NCBI GenBank assembly: GCA_026129335.1
Contig: JAHCIH010000008.1
Span: 1 to 64,000 of the forward strand
DNA length: 64,000 nt
Source of the DNA: Anaerolineales bacterium
GTDB taxonomy: Bacteria > Chloroflexota > Anaerolineae > Anaerolineales > UBA11579
Direction: 5' to 3'
Shown: positions 1-9,054 of the stretch, piece after piece
Numbering within the stretch: position 1 is the stretch's first letter
Layout of the letters: every line of letters begins with the position of its first letter
The notes under the pieces: generated by a model
Seen by the model: the letters and a program-made list of their open reading frames with translations, nothing else
The model's database searches: none
Told to the model about the DNA's origin: nothing
Made by a program: the position numbers and the translations under genes

Positions 1-57
1 TTGTTTGGGGGGTGGGGCCGCTGCGCCGCCCCCCCCAACGACTCAGGAGACTTCTTC

Positions 58-939
58 TTAGGTGGGCACAGCCTGCATGTCCGGCTTGCGGCGGGTCATG
101 ATGTATGCCAACGCAAAGCCGGTGACGTACATCCAGATCGCATACAAGCCGGGGATGATCGCCATCTCATTGTTGTTCAACAGCGTCAGCGCGACGGTGA
201 TCGACACGGTGGAGTTTTGCAGACCGGTTTCGATGGCGATCGTCATCGACTGTACGAAGTTAATGCCCAACAACTTGGGCACGTAATAGCCCACGATCAG
301 AGACAGGATGTTCAAGACAATGAAGGCCGGGGCAAAACGCGGGCCGTCGCGCACGATCACATCCCAGTTCTGGATGACGAGCGCAAGGATGACCAGGAAC
401 AGAAACGTGACGGCGAAAGCCTTCGACCAGCGCTTGCTGTTCTCTGCAAAATCCGGCTTCCACTGGCGGATGCCCATGCCAATCAGGGTGGGGATTAGCG
501 TGATCACCGCCACCTGCACCATCGTATCGAACACCGGGAAATCAATATCCAATGCGCCTGTGCCGTACATCGAGTAGGCAATCCCCAGCCCGACCGGGAT
601 GGTCACAAAAGCCAGCATGTTGGTGATCGCGGTCAGCGTGATGCCCAGCGCGCGGTCACCATCACCCGCGTGGATGATCAGGTTCGATGTCGCGCCATCC
701 GGCGAAACAGCCAACAGAATGAGGCTGATCGCATACACCGCGGTCAGCCCAAAGATGCCGGCAACCGCAAAGCCCAGCAGCGGCAGCAAAATCATCTGGC
801 AAAACAAACCGATCAACACAGGTTTGGGGAATTTGACGATGCGCTTGAAATCGCCGACAGTCAGCGTCATGCCCAGCGTCACCATAATGATGAAAATGGC
901 GAGGGGCAAAACAACACTTTGAATCACACTCTCTTGCAT
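58..939 (-). CDS. BASS (bile acid:sodium symporter) family transporter
   Basis: A 293-residue integral membrane protein with about nine or ten hydrophobic segments spread over its whole length. The SPDGATSNLI stretch near residue 79 and the ETGLQNSTVSI stretch near residue 237 are the two discontinuous-helix signatures of the BASS fold, in which sodium is bound and organic anions are transported across the inner membrane. The length is normal for the family. The start is supported by a GGAG Shine-Dalgarno sequence at about 946-951. It is a single gene: the next minus-strand gene upstream is about 100 bp away. The substrate cannot be read from sequence; BASS members move bile acids, pyruvate, pantothenate and other organic anions. 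Confidence 0.85.
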   Translation of the reverse strand: MQESVIQSVVLPLAIFIIMVTLGMTLTVGDFKRIVKFPKPVLIGLFCQMILLPLLGFAVAGIFGLTAVYAISLILLAVSPDGATSNLIIHAGDGDRALGITLTAITNMLAFVTIPVGLGIAYSMYGTGALDIDFPVFDTMVQVAVITLIPTLIGMGIRQWKPDFAENSKRWSKAFAVTFLFLVILALVIQNWDVIVRDGPRFAPAFIVLNILSLIVGYYVPKLLGINFVQSMTIAIETGLQNSTVSITVALTLLNNNEMAIIPGLYAIWMYVTGFALAYIMTRRKPDMQAVPT

Positions 940-1035
940 GGATCAATCTCCTTTTTTAGCGGGGGTTGGAGGTCAGGATTGCATGTCCCTTTGGCGGGTA
1001 AAACCCCAAATCGGAGATTTAGTGTCGGAGACGGC

Positions 1036-2073
1036 TCAGGGGATCAGGTTCCTAAAGAACCCAATCGAGCGCTGCATAAACAGGTCATCGTTCTGCCCAT
1101 AGAACGTGTGCGGCATATTGGGGTACATGTAGCATTCCACCTGCTTGCCTAGGTTTTGCAGCTGGCTGCACAGTTCCCGCGACCAAAACGGCGGCACGAT
1201 GGCGTCGGCATCCCCATGGTGGATGCTCACCGGCGCCGAGATGCGCTCATAGAAATACGCGGGGGAGATGCTCGCCAGGATGTCCTCGGGCACGCTCAGT
1301 TCGTCCAGGCCGCGGCTGCCGTCCGAAAGCTCGTCGCGGATGTGGGCGAAGTTGCGCTGCTCGTCGCCGCTCATCGAGCCGTACAGCACCGCGCCCTGCA
1401 CATCGGCGCCCACCGCCAGCACGCGCAGGCTGATGCCGCCGCCCATGCTGTGCCCCCACAGGAACAGCGCATCCGGGCGGGCGGCCTGCAGCAGGCCGGG
1501 CTGCCCCGCCTGCGCTTTGACCAGGGCGATCAGGTTGAGCACATCCACCGCGTAGCCCACCCGGAACAAATTCGGGCCGGAGTCGGACGGGGCGTAGTTG
1601 CGATAGTTGGGATGGATGGCGATGAAGCCGGCCCGGGCGAAGGCCGCTGCGTAGCGCGCCGTGTAGGTCTCCAACTGGTACTGGTGCGGCTCCACGTAGC
1701 CGTGCAGCACCAGCACCACCGGGAAAGGTCCTTCACCCTGTGGGATGTCCACAAAGCCGTTGATCGTCAGGCCGTCGCTGGGGTAGCTGATCAGCCGGCG
1801 GGCGAACGAGGGATTGCTGCCCAACGAACCCAGGTCGATGAGTTGGCCGCCGCCGTAACTGCGCGCCGCCAGCGCCGGGATGGACAGCGCCGCATAGGGG
1901 TCTGCCGCGGTCGGGGCCGGCTCCTCCGCGGCGGGTTCAAACGGCGTGAGTGTCGTGGTCGCAAAGACGATCGCCGTGGAGGCCGCGTGGACCTCCGGCG
2001 CGGGCAATGGCGCCTGCCGCGTGCAGCCAGCCAGCAGACAGGCCAGTAAGAATATTCTCGCAAGCGCAGTCAT
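1036..2073 (-). CDS. Alpha/beta-hydrolase lipoprotein
   Basis: A 345-residue exported hydrolase. The N-terminus is a lipoprotein signal with lipobox LLAGC, so the protein should be anchored outside the cytoplasmic membrane by its Cys. A linker follows, then an alpha/beta-hydrolase domain of the dienelactone hydrolase/prolyl oligopeptidase type: oxyanion region LHGYVEPH, nucleophile elbow GHSMGG (Ser nucleophile), acidic residue in HHGDADAIVP and the catalytic His in MPHTFYG. A paralogue with the same layout lies at 32106-33161. The substrate is unknown; an esterase or peptidase role on external substrates is inferred from the family. Confidence 0.8.
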   Translation of the reverse strand: MTALARIFLLACLLAGCTRQAPLPAPEVHAASTAIVFATTTLTPFEPAAEEPAPTAADPYAALSIPALAARSYGGGQLIDLGSLGSNPSFARRLISYPSDGLTINGFVDIPQGEGPFPVVLVLHGYVEPHQYQLETYTARYAAAFARAGFIAIHPNYRNYAPSDSGPNLFRVGYAVDVLNLIALVKAQAGQPGLLQAARPDALFLWGHSMGGGISLRVLAVGADVQGAVLYGSMSGDEQRNFAHIRDELSDGSRGLDELSVPEDILASISPAYFYERISAPVSIHHGDADAIVPPFWSRELCSQLQNLGKQVECYMYPNMPHTFYGQNDDLFMQRSIGFFRNLIP

Positions 2074-2184
2074 GGCAAGTGTGTGATATTTGACCCTATG
2101 GGTTCGTTAGCCGCTGTGCGACACTTCTTACAGCCTTAGAGACCGCGCCCCGCAAAGCACGGGCGGGTAGGAAGGAGCAGCAAA

Positions 2185-2652
2185 ATGTCCGCAAAAACTG
2201 CCGTAAAGAAAAATCCAACTCTCGCAAACGAGAAGCAACCCCTGATTGAGCTTCTTAACGAAGATCTGGCCGGCGAATTGGGGGCCATAATCCAATATAT
2301 CACTTACGCAGCCAAAGTGACCGGCCCCTATCGCCCGCAGCTGGCTGAGTTCTTCCTCAGCGAAGTGCCGGACGAACAGCGCCATGCCCGCTTCCTGGCC
2401 AACAAGATCGTCGCTCTGGGCGGCGAGCCGACCACCGAAGCTCGCCCGGTGGCTGTGGCACAGGACAACCGCGAGATGATCGCCGCGGTGCTCGAAGCCG
2501 AGCAGCGCGCCGTGCGCGACTACACCCAGCGCGCCCTGGACGCCGACGAGTTCGGCGACAAGGGCCTGGTGGTCGAACTGGAGAACATCATCAGCGACGA
2601 GACCACCCACGCCGAAGAGACCGAGCGCATCCTGCGCGACTGGCCGCTGTAA
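2185..2652 (+). CDS. Ferritin-like / bacterioferritin-type protein
   Basis: A 155-residue four-helix-bundle protein. Metal-ligand motifs are spaced as in ferritin-like di-iron proteins: GELGAIIQY in helix 1, EVPDEQRHA (E..xxH) in helix 2, a Glu in EAEQRAVRDY in helix 3 and DETTHAEE (E..xxH) in helix 4. It is shorter than the classic 24-mer bacterioferritins, so it may be a mini-ferritin or a di-iron oxidase-like protein. The start has an AAGGAG sequence 9 nt upstream. It is divergent from the lipoprotein hydrolase, with 111 bp between them. A role in iron storage or peroxide detoxification is a family-level inference. Confidence 0.8.
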   Translation: MSAKTAVKKNPTLANEKQPLIELLNEDLAGELGAIIQYITYAAKVTGPYRPQLAEFFLSEVPDEQRHARFLANKIVALGGEPTTEARPVAVAQDNREMIAAVLEAEQRAVRDYTQRALDADEFGDKGLVVELENIISDETTHAEETERILRDWPL

Positions 2653-2721
2653 GCGGCACATCTTTCTCCTCCAGGGCCGCCGCGGAAAACCGCGGCGGCC
2701 CGCTTGTTTAAGGTTTGCGAC

Positions 2722-2727
2722 TATAAT
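2722..2727 (+). promoter_or_regulatory. -10 element for the lipid kinase gene
   Basis: TATAAT, a perfect -10 hexamer, 28 bp before the start of the kinase gene, whose own Shine-Dalgarno (CTGGAGG) lies in between. No good -35 match is visible at 16-18 bp, so only the -10 is called. Confidence 0.5.
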
Positions 2728-2755
2728 TCGGGCCACCCCGTCCTGGAGGACATCA

Positions 2756-3682
2756 ATGGCTGGCAAACGCATCAAGCTGATCATCAATCCCAATGCAGAC
2801 ATGGGCGCTGCCTGGCGGCAGGCAGCCGCGCTGCGCCCCATTGTGGAGCAGCACGGCGGCGCCGACTGGGCCGGCACGGTCTACCCCACCCACGCCATGG
2901 AACTGGCCCGCCAGGCAGGTCTGGACGGCTACGATCTGGTGGTCGCCATCGGTGGGGATGGCACCGTGCACGAGGTGATCAACGGGCTGATGCAGCTGCC
3001 GGCAAACAAGCGGCCCAAGTTCGGCGTGGTGCCGCTGGGCTCCGGCAACGATTTTGCCCACGCGGTGGGCATGGACGATCGGCCCGAAGTGGCCCTGCAG
3101 CAAATCCTCACCGGCGCCCCGCGCAAGATCGACCTGGGCGTGGTGGAAGACGAGCACGGCCGCAAGGAATATTGGAACAACACGATCAACATCGGCTTCG
3201 GCGGCTCGGTGAATATTTATTCGCACAACCTGCCGGTGGTGCGCGGCTTCCTGATGTACTTCGTCGCCGTGCTGATGACCATCATCCGCAATTACGACAT
3301 CCTCCAAATGGACATCACCACCGACGAAGAGCAGTGGTCCGAGGGCATGATCATGCTGGCGGTGTGCAATGGCCACCGCGAAGGCGGTGGCTTCATCACC
3401 GCGCCGGATGCCAAGCTGGACGATGGCGTGCTCAACTACACCGCCGCGGGCGCCGTCTCCCGCCTGTTCATGTTCCGCATGATCCCCGAATTTATGCGCG
3501 GCACCCAGGGCAAATTCTCCCAGGTCAAGATGGGCACCCTGAAACGCATGGAGATCCAGTGCAAGCAGCCCATGTCCATGCACACGGATGGCGAGATCTG
3601 GGCCGGCTTCGGCAGCAACGTCCGCCATCTCAAGATCCAGATCCTGCCCAAAGAGCTGGAGATCATCGCCCCCAAAGCCTAG
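2756..3682 (+). CDS. Diacylglycerol/lipid kinase (DagK/YegS family)
   Basis: A 308-residue lipid kinase. The N-terminal nucleotide-binding domain has GGDGTVHEVINGL (residues about 66-78) and LGSGNDFAHAVG, the GGDGT and GSGND loops that define the diacylglycerol kinase catalytic domain. The C-terminal beta-sandwich ends in TDGEIWAG, the usual closing motif. It would phosphorylate diacylglycerol or a related lipid at the inner face of the membrane, feeding lipids back to phosphatidic acid for CdsA (9051-9878). The start follows CTGGAGG at a normal distance. The next gene begins 9 nt after the stop, so the two are probably co-transcribed. Confidence 0.88.
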   Translation: MAGKRIKLIINPNADMGAAWRQAAALRPIVEQHGGADWAGTVYPTHAMELARQAGLDGYDLVVAIGGDGTVHEVINGLMQLPANKRPKFGVVPLGSGNDFAHAVGMDDRPEVALQQILTGAPRKIDLGVVEDEHGRKEYWNNTINIGFGGSVNIYSHNLPVVRGFLMYFVAVLMTIIRNYDILQMDITTDEEQWSEGMIMLAVCNGHREGGGFITAPDAKLDDGVLNYTAAGAVSRLFMFRMIPEFMRGTQGKFSQVKMGTLKRMEIQCKQPMSMHTDGEIWAGFGSNVRHLKIQILPKELEIIAPKA

Positions 3683-3691
3683 GCTGGCGAC

Positions 3692-5323
3692 ATGCCCAAT
3701 TTGGCGCAGAGCCTGCAAGCACACGACCTCGGCCACCTGCGCATCGTGGCGGAGGGCTGGGGCCTGCCGATGCAGGCCGCTAACCGCCAACAAGCCCTCG
3801 ATTTTCTTGAAGCTGAATTGCCGCCGCGCGTCGCCGGCCAGCTGAGCATGCTGCCGGCCGAGGCGCGCGCCGCGCTGGCCGCGCTGGCCGCGGCCGGCGG
3901 GCGCTTACCCTGGGCCCAGTTCACGCGGGGCTTCGGTGCCCTGCGTGAACTGGGCGCCGCCCGCCGCGACAAAGAGCGCCCGGACCGCGCCCCGGCGTCC
4001 ACCAGCGAGCTGCTCTGGTATCGTGGCCTGCTGGGCCGCGCCTTCTTCGACACGGTCGACGGCCCACAGGAACACGCTTACCTGCCGGACGAACTGCTCG
4101 CCCTGTTGCCCGGCGAAGCAGCCGAAACCGGCCAACCCTTCGGCCGCCCCGCCCGGCCCGAGGAACGCGCCGAGCCCCAGCCAGCCGGTGACCGTATCGT
4201 AGACCAGGCCTGCACACTGCTGGCCGGCTTGCGCGCCGGCCTGGGTGAAACCGAGCTGGCCGCTGCCGAAGACTGGCTGCTGTCGCCCCACGCGCTGGCC
4301 GCGCTGCTCGGCGCCGCCGGGCTGCTGAACGCGGCGGGCCAACCCCAACCGGAGGCGGCCCGCGAATTCCTCGAAGCGCCGCGCAGCCGCGCGCTGGCTG
4401 CGCTGGCCGCTGCCTGGCGGGCCAGTGATGAGTTCAACGAATTGCGCTTGCTGCCCGGGCTGCAAGCCGAAGGCGGCTGGGAAAACGACCCCCAGCGGGC
4501 GCGTGACCGCATCCTGGCCTTTGCGCGCAGCGCGCCGCCCCAGCAATGGTGGAGCCTGCCGGCGCTGATCGCCGATGTCAAAGCCCGCCAGCCGGATTTC
4601 CAGCGCCCCAACGGCAACTACGATTCCTGGTATCTGCGCCCCGCGGCTGGCGGCGAGTACCTGCGCGGCTTCGCCCACTGGGACGCAGTGGACGGCGCGC
4701 TGATCGATTTCACCATCATCGGGCCGCTGCACGCTCTCGGCCTGGTCGATCTGGCTCGCCGGGGAGAGGGCAAGCCGGCGGCGGCCTTTCGCTGGGGCGC
4801 CTGGGCCGAGGCCCTGCTGGAGGGCGCACCGCCGCGTGGCCTTAAGAAAGAGACCCAGCTATTCAAGGTCGATTCACAGGGCAAGGTACTCATCCCGCCG
4901 CTGGCCCCGCGGGCGGCGCGCTATCTGCTGGCGCGCTTCTGCGATTGGCTTCCGCGGCCCAAAGAGGGCTATGCGTACCAAATCAGCGCGGCCGGCTTGG
5001 CTCGGGCCGCGGCACAGGGGCTGGAAGTGCGTCAGCTCGCCGCACTGCTCAAGAAGTACGGCGAGGGCGAACTGCCGCCCAACCTGGTGCAAGCCCTGCG
5101 GCGCTGGGGGGCGCAGGGCGGCCAGGCGCGCTTGGGCAGCGCACTGGTCCTGCGGGTCAGCTCGGCGGCGGTGCTCAAGGCGCTGCGCGCCTCACGCGCC
5201 GCCCGCCACTTGGGCGAGCCGCTGGGCCCGACCAGCGCCCTGGTGAAACCCGGCGCCGGGCCGCAGGTGCTGCGCGCTCTGCTCGAGTTGGGCTACCTGG
5301 GCGAACTGGAAGAAGGAGACTGA
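3692..5323 (+). CDS. Helicase-associated (XPB/Ssl2-like) domain protein without helicase
   Basis: A 543-residue Ala/Leu-rich cytoplasmic protein. The N-terminal 60 residues resemble winged-helix repeats (LASLxGxGR-type pattern around residues 45-90). The last about 90 residues (LLKKYGEGELPPNLVQALRRW, then a short beta-rich segment ending ALLELGYLGEL) resemble the XPB/Ssl2-like helicase-associated domain found alone in actinobacterial and Chloroflexota proteins. No Walker A or DEAD motif is present, so it is not itself a helicase. It lies 9 nt after the lipid kinase and overlaps otsB by ATGA-type coupling. Function unknown; the family call is from memory of the C-terminal pattern and is moderately certain. 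Confidence 0.5.
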   Translation: MPNLAQSLQAHDLGHLRIVAEGWGLPMQAANRQQALDFLEAELPPRVAGQLSMLPAEARAALAALAAAGGRLPWAQFTRGFGALRELGAARRDKERPDRAPASTSELLWYRGLLGRAFFDTVDGPQEHAYLPDELLALLPGEAAETGQPFGRPARPEERAEPQPAGDRIVDQACTLLAGLRAGLGETELAAAEDWLLSPHALAALLGAAGLLNAAGQPQPEAAREFLEAPRSRALAALAAAWRASDEFNELRLLPGLQAEGGWENDPQRARDRILAFARSAPPQQWWSLPALIADVKARQPDFQRPNGNYDSWYLRPAAGGEYLRGFAHWDAVDGALIDFTIIGPLHALGLVDLARRGEGKPAAAFRWGAWAEALLEGAPPRGLKKETQLFKVDSQGKVLIPPLAPRAARYLLARFCDWLPRPKEGYAYQISAAGLARAAAQGLEVRQLAALLKKYGEGELPPNLVQALRRWGAQGGQARLGSALVLRVSSAAVLKALRASRAARHLGEPLGPTSALVKPGAGPQVLRALLELGYLGELEEGD

Positions 5324-6138
5324 TGGCGATCCACTGGAGCGAAGCCAAAGACCAACTACGCCAGCTGGCTGCCCACCCGCAGTTTGGCCTGTTCAGCGAC
5401 TTGGACGGCACCCTGGCCGCGCTGGCCCCCACCGCGGAGCAGGTGCGGCTCAGCCCGCGCGTGCTGCAATTGCTTACCGGCCTGCGCGATGAACTGCCCG
5501 TGGTCGCGCTGATCTCGGGCCGGCGCGTGGCCGCGCTGCACGACAAGGTGCGCATCCCAGGGCTGGTTTACGTGGGCAACCACGGTCTGGAAACGCTGTC
5601 TGAGGACGGCGCAGCCGAAGCCAATCCGGCTGCCGCGCCCTACCGCCCGGCGCTGGACGCCGCCCGGAAGGCGCTGCAGGCGGTTGAGGGCGGCGGGGCG
5701 CACACCGAAGACAAGGGGCTGACCCTCACCCTGCACTACCGCCAGGTCGCCGACCCTGAGGACTTTAACCGCCGCCACGGCGATACCGTGCGCGCTATCG
5801 CCGCTGAGCAGGGGTTGGAATTCTTCACCGGAAAAATGGTCTACGAGCTGCGCCCGCCGGTGCAGATGCACAAGGGCGTAGCGCTGCGCGAGCTGGCGGG
5901 GCGCTACGGCATACAAGCGGCGCTGTTCCTGGGCGACGATGTCACCGACATCGACGGGCTGCGCGCTGTGCGCGAGATGCGGGCTGCGGGGGAGTGCGAC
6001 GCCTGGGGCGTGGCGGTTCAGTCGCCGGATGCGCCGGAGGGCCTGGAGGAGACCGCCGACTGGCTGGCCTCCGGCGTGGCCGATGTGGAAGACTTGCTCG
6101 CCTGGCTGCTCGCCGCCCGCAGGGCGTCGTCCACCTGA
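5323..6138 (+). CDS. otsB: Trehalose-6-phosphate phosphatase
   Basis: A 271-residue HAD-superfamily phosphatase that removes phosphate from trehalose 6-phosphate. The HAD motif I is FSDLDGTLAAL (nucleophile and acid/base Asp at residues about 26 and 28), motif II is the Ser in LISGRR, and motif IV is GDDVTDIDGL. The length is normal. The start ATG overlaps the stop of the preceding gene (TGATG), with AGAAGGAG upstream. Its partner otsA lies on the other strand and converges: the last 121 bp of the two genes overlap. The overlapped part of OtsB (ESxDAPEGLEETADWL-like tail) looks like normal conserved sequence, so both frames appear real. Confidence 0.9.
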   Translation: MAIHWSEAKDQLRQLAAHPQFGLFSDLDGTLAALAPTAEQVRLSPRVLQLLTGLRDELPVVALISGRRVAALHDKVRIPGLVYVGNHGLETLSEDGAAEANPAAAPYRPALDAARKALQAVEGGGAHTEDKGLTLTLHYRQVADPEDFNRRHGDTVRAIAAEQGLEFFTGKMVYELRPPVQMHKGVALRELAGRYGIQAALFLGDDVTDIDGLRAVREMRAAGECDAWGVAVQSPDAPEGLEETADWLASGVADVEDLLAWLLAARRASST

Positions 6139-7574
6139 GCGGCGAACCACTCGCGCACATCCGCCTGGGTGACGATTTGGCGCAGCGCCGCGGCGCGCTG
6201 TTGGCGCTCGGCCATCGGCATGGTCAACGCCTGGTGCATCGCTTCGGCGGTGCCGTACACGTCGAAAGGCGAGACGATCAGGGCATGCTCGCCGAGCTCG
6301 AAGAAGGCTCCGGCGTATTCGGAGAGCACCAGCACGCCGTTCTTATTGTTCACCAGCACGCCCTCTTTGGCCACCAGGTTCATGCCGTCGGCCAGCGGGT
6401 TGACCAGCAGCACATCGTACATTTGCATGGCGGCGATGGCGCGCATGTAGTTGTCGCCTACGATGATGCGCACCGGCTCCCATACTGTGCCGCTGTACTG
6501 AGCGTTGATCGTGCCCGCCTCGGCCATGATCTCGCCCAGGTAATCCCGGTATTCGCCCACTTCCATACGCGAAGGCACCAGCAAGGCCAAGAGTTGCACT
6601 TTGCCGCGGTGCTGTGGGTATTTCTCCAGCAGGGCGCGATAGGCCTGCATACCGCGCAGGTTGTTCTTGCTGGGCTCCACCCGATCCACGCGCAAGATCA
6701 CCTGGCGGTCGCCCACCGAGTTGTGCAGATGGCCGCGTTCCAGTTCGGTCACCTGTTGGGCGGCAAGTTGCTGCACTTTTTCAACATCGATGGAAATAGG
6801 GTAAGGCACCGCGCCCACATCGCGGCCCTTGTATTCCACCGCGTCGCGGCGGCCGTACGCATGCGCGCCCAGGTAGAAGCGGCAGGTCTGCACGAAGTTG
6901 AAAGCGTCTTTTTCGGTTTGGAAGCCGACCCGGTTGGCTTCCAGCAGGCTGGCCAGCAGGACGTCACGCATCGCCGGCGGCAAAATGCGCCAGGCATCCG
7001 GCCCAGGCCAGGGGATGTGCACGAACGGCTGGATCTGCACTTGCTCGCCCACCAGGGCACGCAGGTAATGCGGCACCATGTAGAGGTGGTAATCCTGCGG
7101 CAGTACGATCACCTGGCGCTGGCTGTCCCTGACCGCTTCAGCGATGGCCTCGGCAAAGCGGCGGTTCACCGGCTTGTAGCCATGTTCCCAGGCCTGCCAG
7201 GTGTGCTCGGTGATGCTGGGTGTGCGCGGTGTGTCCCACAATTGGTGTTGGATGAACCACAGCAGCGGATTGGAGATCTCGTTGTAATAGCCTTCGTACT
7301 CTTCAAGGGGCGGCTCGACCAGCTTCAGGCTGATGCCCTCCACCTTTTGGGTCTGCCCCTTGTGCTGCTGCGACCAGGCCAGGTCGTCGGGGCTCATCGC
7401 CGCCGCCACCCAAAGCACGTCGTGGCCCTCGGCCAGCGCGCCCAGCGCCGTGACCAGGCCGCCCACGCCGCGTTCCACGCCAAAGCCCCGCCCGCGGCGC
7501 TTGAAAGAGAACGGCCCGCGGTTGGAGGCGATGACGATTAGGGGGGAACTGTCGGTTTCCGGGCTCAATTTCAC
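6018..7574 (-). CDS. otsA: Alpha,alpha-trehalose-phosphate synthase (GT20)
   Basis: A 518-residue GT20 glycosyltransferase joining UDP- or other NDP-glucose to glucose 6-phosphate. Visible signatures are SNRGPFSF at the N-terminus, PQDYHLYMVP (acceptor-side loop), HIPWPGPDAWRILP, DRVEPSKNN and NPLADGMNLVAKE (nucleotide-sugar site). The start is GTG at 7574 or TTG at 7568; the AAGGAG sequence just upstream fits the TTG better. A minus-strand TATAAT lies at 7647-7652. The catalytic domain ends near the DDALRAA segment; the final about 30 residues are Ser/Ala-rich and are encoded antisense to conserved otsB codons. With otsB it forms the two-step OtsAB trehalose pathway. Confidence 0.88.
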   Translation of the reverse strand: MKLSPETDSSPLIVIASNRGPFSFKRRGRGFGVERGVGGLVTALGALAEGHDVLWVAAAMSPDDLAWSQQHKGQTQKVEGISLKLVEPPLEEYEGYYNEISNPLLWFIQHQLWDTPRTPSITEHTWQAWEHGYKPVNRRFAEAIAEAVRDSQRQVIVLPQDYHLYMVPHYLRALVGEQVQIQPFVHIPWPGPDAWRILPPAMRDVLLASLLEANRVGFQTEKDAFNFVQTCRFYLGAHAYGRRDAVEYKGRDVGAVPYPISIDVEKVQQLAAQQVTELERGHLHNSVGDRQVILRVDRVEPSKNNLRGMQAYRALLEKYPQHRGKVQLLALLVPSRMEVGEYRDYLGEIMAEAGTINAQYSGTVWEPVRIIVGDNYMRAIAAMQMYDVLLVNPLADGMNLVAKEGVLVNNKNGVLVLSEYAGAFFELGEHALIVSPFDVYGTAEAMHQALTMPMAERQQRAAALRQIVTQADVREWFAAQVDDALRAASSQASKSSTSATPEASQSAVSSRPSGASGD

Positions 7575-7765
7575 TCCTTGGCCCTGCGAAAAATCCGCTT
7601 GCGGCGGATGTGAGCTCTCGATGACGGCTGCACGCCGCCTGTGGCGATTATACAGGATGCCCCACGGGGGGTTGGGAGGGTAGTGGTAAAATCACCGGGC
7701 GAGTCCCAAATCTCACATTTCAGACCTATCTGCGGTAAAAAATTTCCGATGCCAGGAGGCGTGTT

Positions 7766-8323
7766 GTGATTTCCGATCTTCTCAAGGAAACCAAGGATCG
7801 TATGAACAGCTCTGTGCAATCGCTGAGAGACGATTTGGCCACCATCCGCACCGGGCGGGCGGCCCCGGCGCTGGTCGAGAAACTGAGCGTCGAATATTAC
7901 GGCCAGCCCACTCCGCTCATGCAGCTGGCCAGCATCAGCGTGCCCGAGCCGCGCCAATTGCTGATCAAGCCCTTTGACCCCGCCAGCATCAAGGACATTG
8001 AGCGTGCCGTGCAAACCTCGGACCTGGGGCTGACACCCAACAACGACGGCAAGGTCATCCGCCTCAACCTGCCGCCGCTCACCCAGGAACGCCGCCTGGA
8101 CCTGGTCAAGCTGGTCAGCGCCCGCAAAGAAGAAGCCCACGTGGCCGTGCGCAACATCCGCCGGGATGCGATCAAAGACCTGCGCGAATTCGAGAACGAG
8201 AAGATGATTTCCGAAGACGATCTCAAGCGCGGCGAAGACGACGTGCAGAAGCTCACCGACGAGATCGTCGCCCAGATCGACCAGATTGGGGAAGCCAAGG
8301 AAAAAGAGGTCATGGAGGTCTGA
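7766..8323 (+). CDS. frr: Ribosome recycling factor
   Basis: A 185-residue RRF, which splits post-termination ribosomes together with EF-G. Typical signatures are the N-terminal TIRTGRA (about residues 29-35), VEYYGxPTPL, the central VRNIRRDA and the C-terminal long-helix segment with DxxQKLTDE. The start is GTG at 7766, decided by AGGAGG 6 nt upstream. A TAAAAT -10-like box lies at 7687-7692. It begins a translation/lipid operon, frr-uppS-cdsA, a common bacterial order that links ribosome recycling to cell-envelope lipid genes. Confidence 0.96.
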   Translation: MISDLLKETKDRMNSSVQSLRDDLATIRTGRAAPALVEKLSVEYYGQPTPLMQLASISVPEPRQLLIKPFDPASIKDIERAVQTSDLGLTPNNDGKVIRLNLPPLTQERRLDLVKLVSARKEEAHVAVRNIRRDAIKDLREFENEKMISEDDLKRGEDDVQKLTDEIVAQIDQIGEAKEKEVMEV

Positions 8324-8331
8324 GCGCGTTG

Positions 8332-9054
8332 ATGGCCAAAACCGATCAGCCCGCCGACGATTCAATCCCGCAACACATCGCCATCATCATGGATGGCAAT
8401 GGGCGCTGGGCGCGTGCCCGCGGCTTGCCGCGCCTGGCCGGGCACCGTGCGGGCACCGAGAACCTGCGCCGCATCATCAAAGCCTGTGTTGAAGTGGGGG
8501 TCAAGTACCTTACCGTATACGCCTTCTCCACCGAGAATTGGGGCCGCCCGGAAGACGAAGTCGAAGGCCTCATGGGCATCTTCGACGAAGTCTTCGAGCG
8601 CGAGCTGGCCGAACTGCTCCGTGAAGGCGCTCAGTTGCGCCACATCGGCCGCCTGGAGGGCATGCGCCCCTCGCTGCGTAAAAAAGTGGAGAAGGGCATT
8701 GAGCAGACCAAAGACAACGACCGCCTGATCCTCAACGTGGCCTTCAACTATGGCGGCCGCGACGAGATCGTGGACGCCATCAAAGCCATCATGGCCGAGG
8801 GCGTGCCCCCCGAGCAGGTGGATGCCGAACTGGTCTCCAAATACATGTACACCAAAGACGTCCCCGACCCGGACCTGGTCATCCGCACCTCTGGCGAGCA
8901 GCGCATCAGCAATTTCCTGCTTTGGCAGGCTGCCTACGCCGAATGGATCTTTCCCGACGTCTATTGGCCCGACTTTGGCCGCGAGCAATTGTTGGCCGCC
9001 ATCGAAGAATACGGCCGCCGCGAGCGGCGCTACGGCAAGGTATTGGAAGAATGA
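8332..9054 (+). CDS. uppS: Undecaprenyl (isoprenyl) diphosphate synthase
   Basis: A cis-prenyltransferase of 240 residues making the C55 lipid carrier for peptidoglycan and glycans. Motifs: HIAIIMDGNGRWA with the catalytic Asp, GHRAGTENLRRI, YAFSTENWGRP, RLILNVAFNYGGRDEI and DLVIRTSGEQRISNFLLWQ with AEWIFPDVYWPDF. A TTG lies directly before the chosen ATG; GGAGG is 12 nt upstream. The stop overlaps the start of cdsA by ATGA. Confidence 0.96.
   Translation: MAKTDQPADDSIPQHIAIIMDGNGRWARARGLPRLAGHRAGTENLRRIIKACVEVGVKYLTVYAFSTENWGRPEDEVEGLMGIFDEVFERELAELLREGAQLRHIGRLEGMRPSLRKKVEKGIEQTKDNDRLILNVAFNYGGRDEIVDAIKAIMAEGVPPEQVDAELVSKYMYTKDVPDPDLVIRTSGEQRISNFLLWQAAYAEWIFPDVYWPDFGREQLLAAIEEYGRRERRYGKVLEE

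Noticed and set aside
5..38. Strong GC hairpin (TTGGGGGG/CCCCCCAA) at the window start as a terminator for the BASS transporter gene
   Set aside because: No T-tract on either strand after the stem; only a hairpin can be claimed.
2753..3793. Long open minus-strand frame opposite the lipid kinase gene
   Set aside because: Antisense shadow of a gene with intact GGDGT and GSGND motifs; no plausible product.
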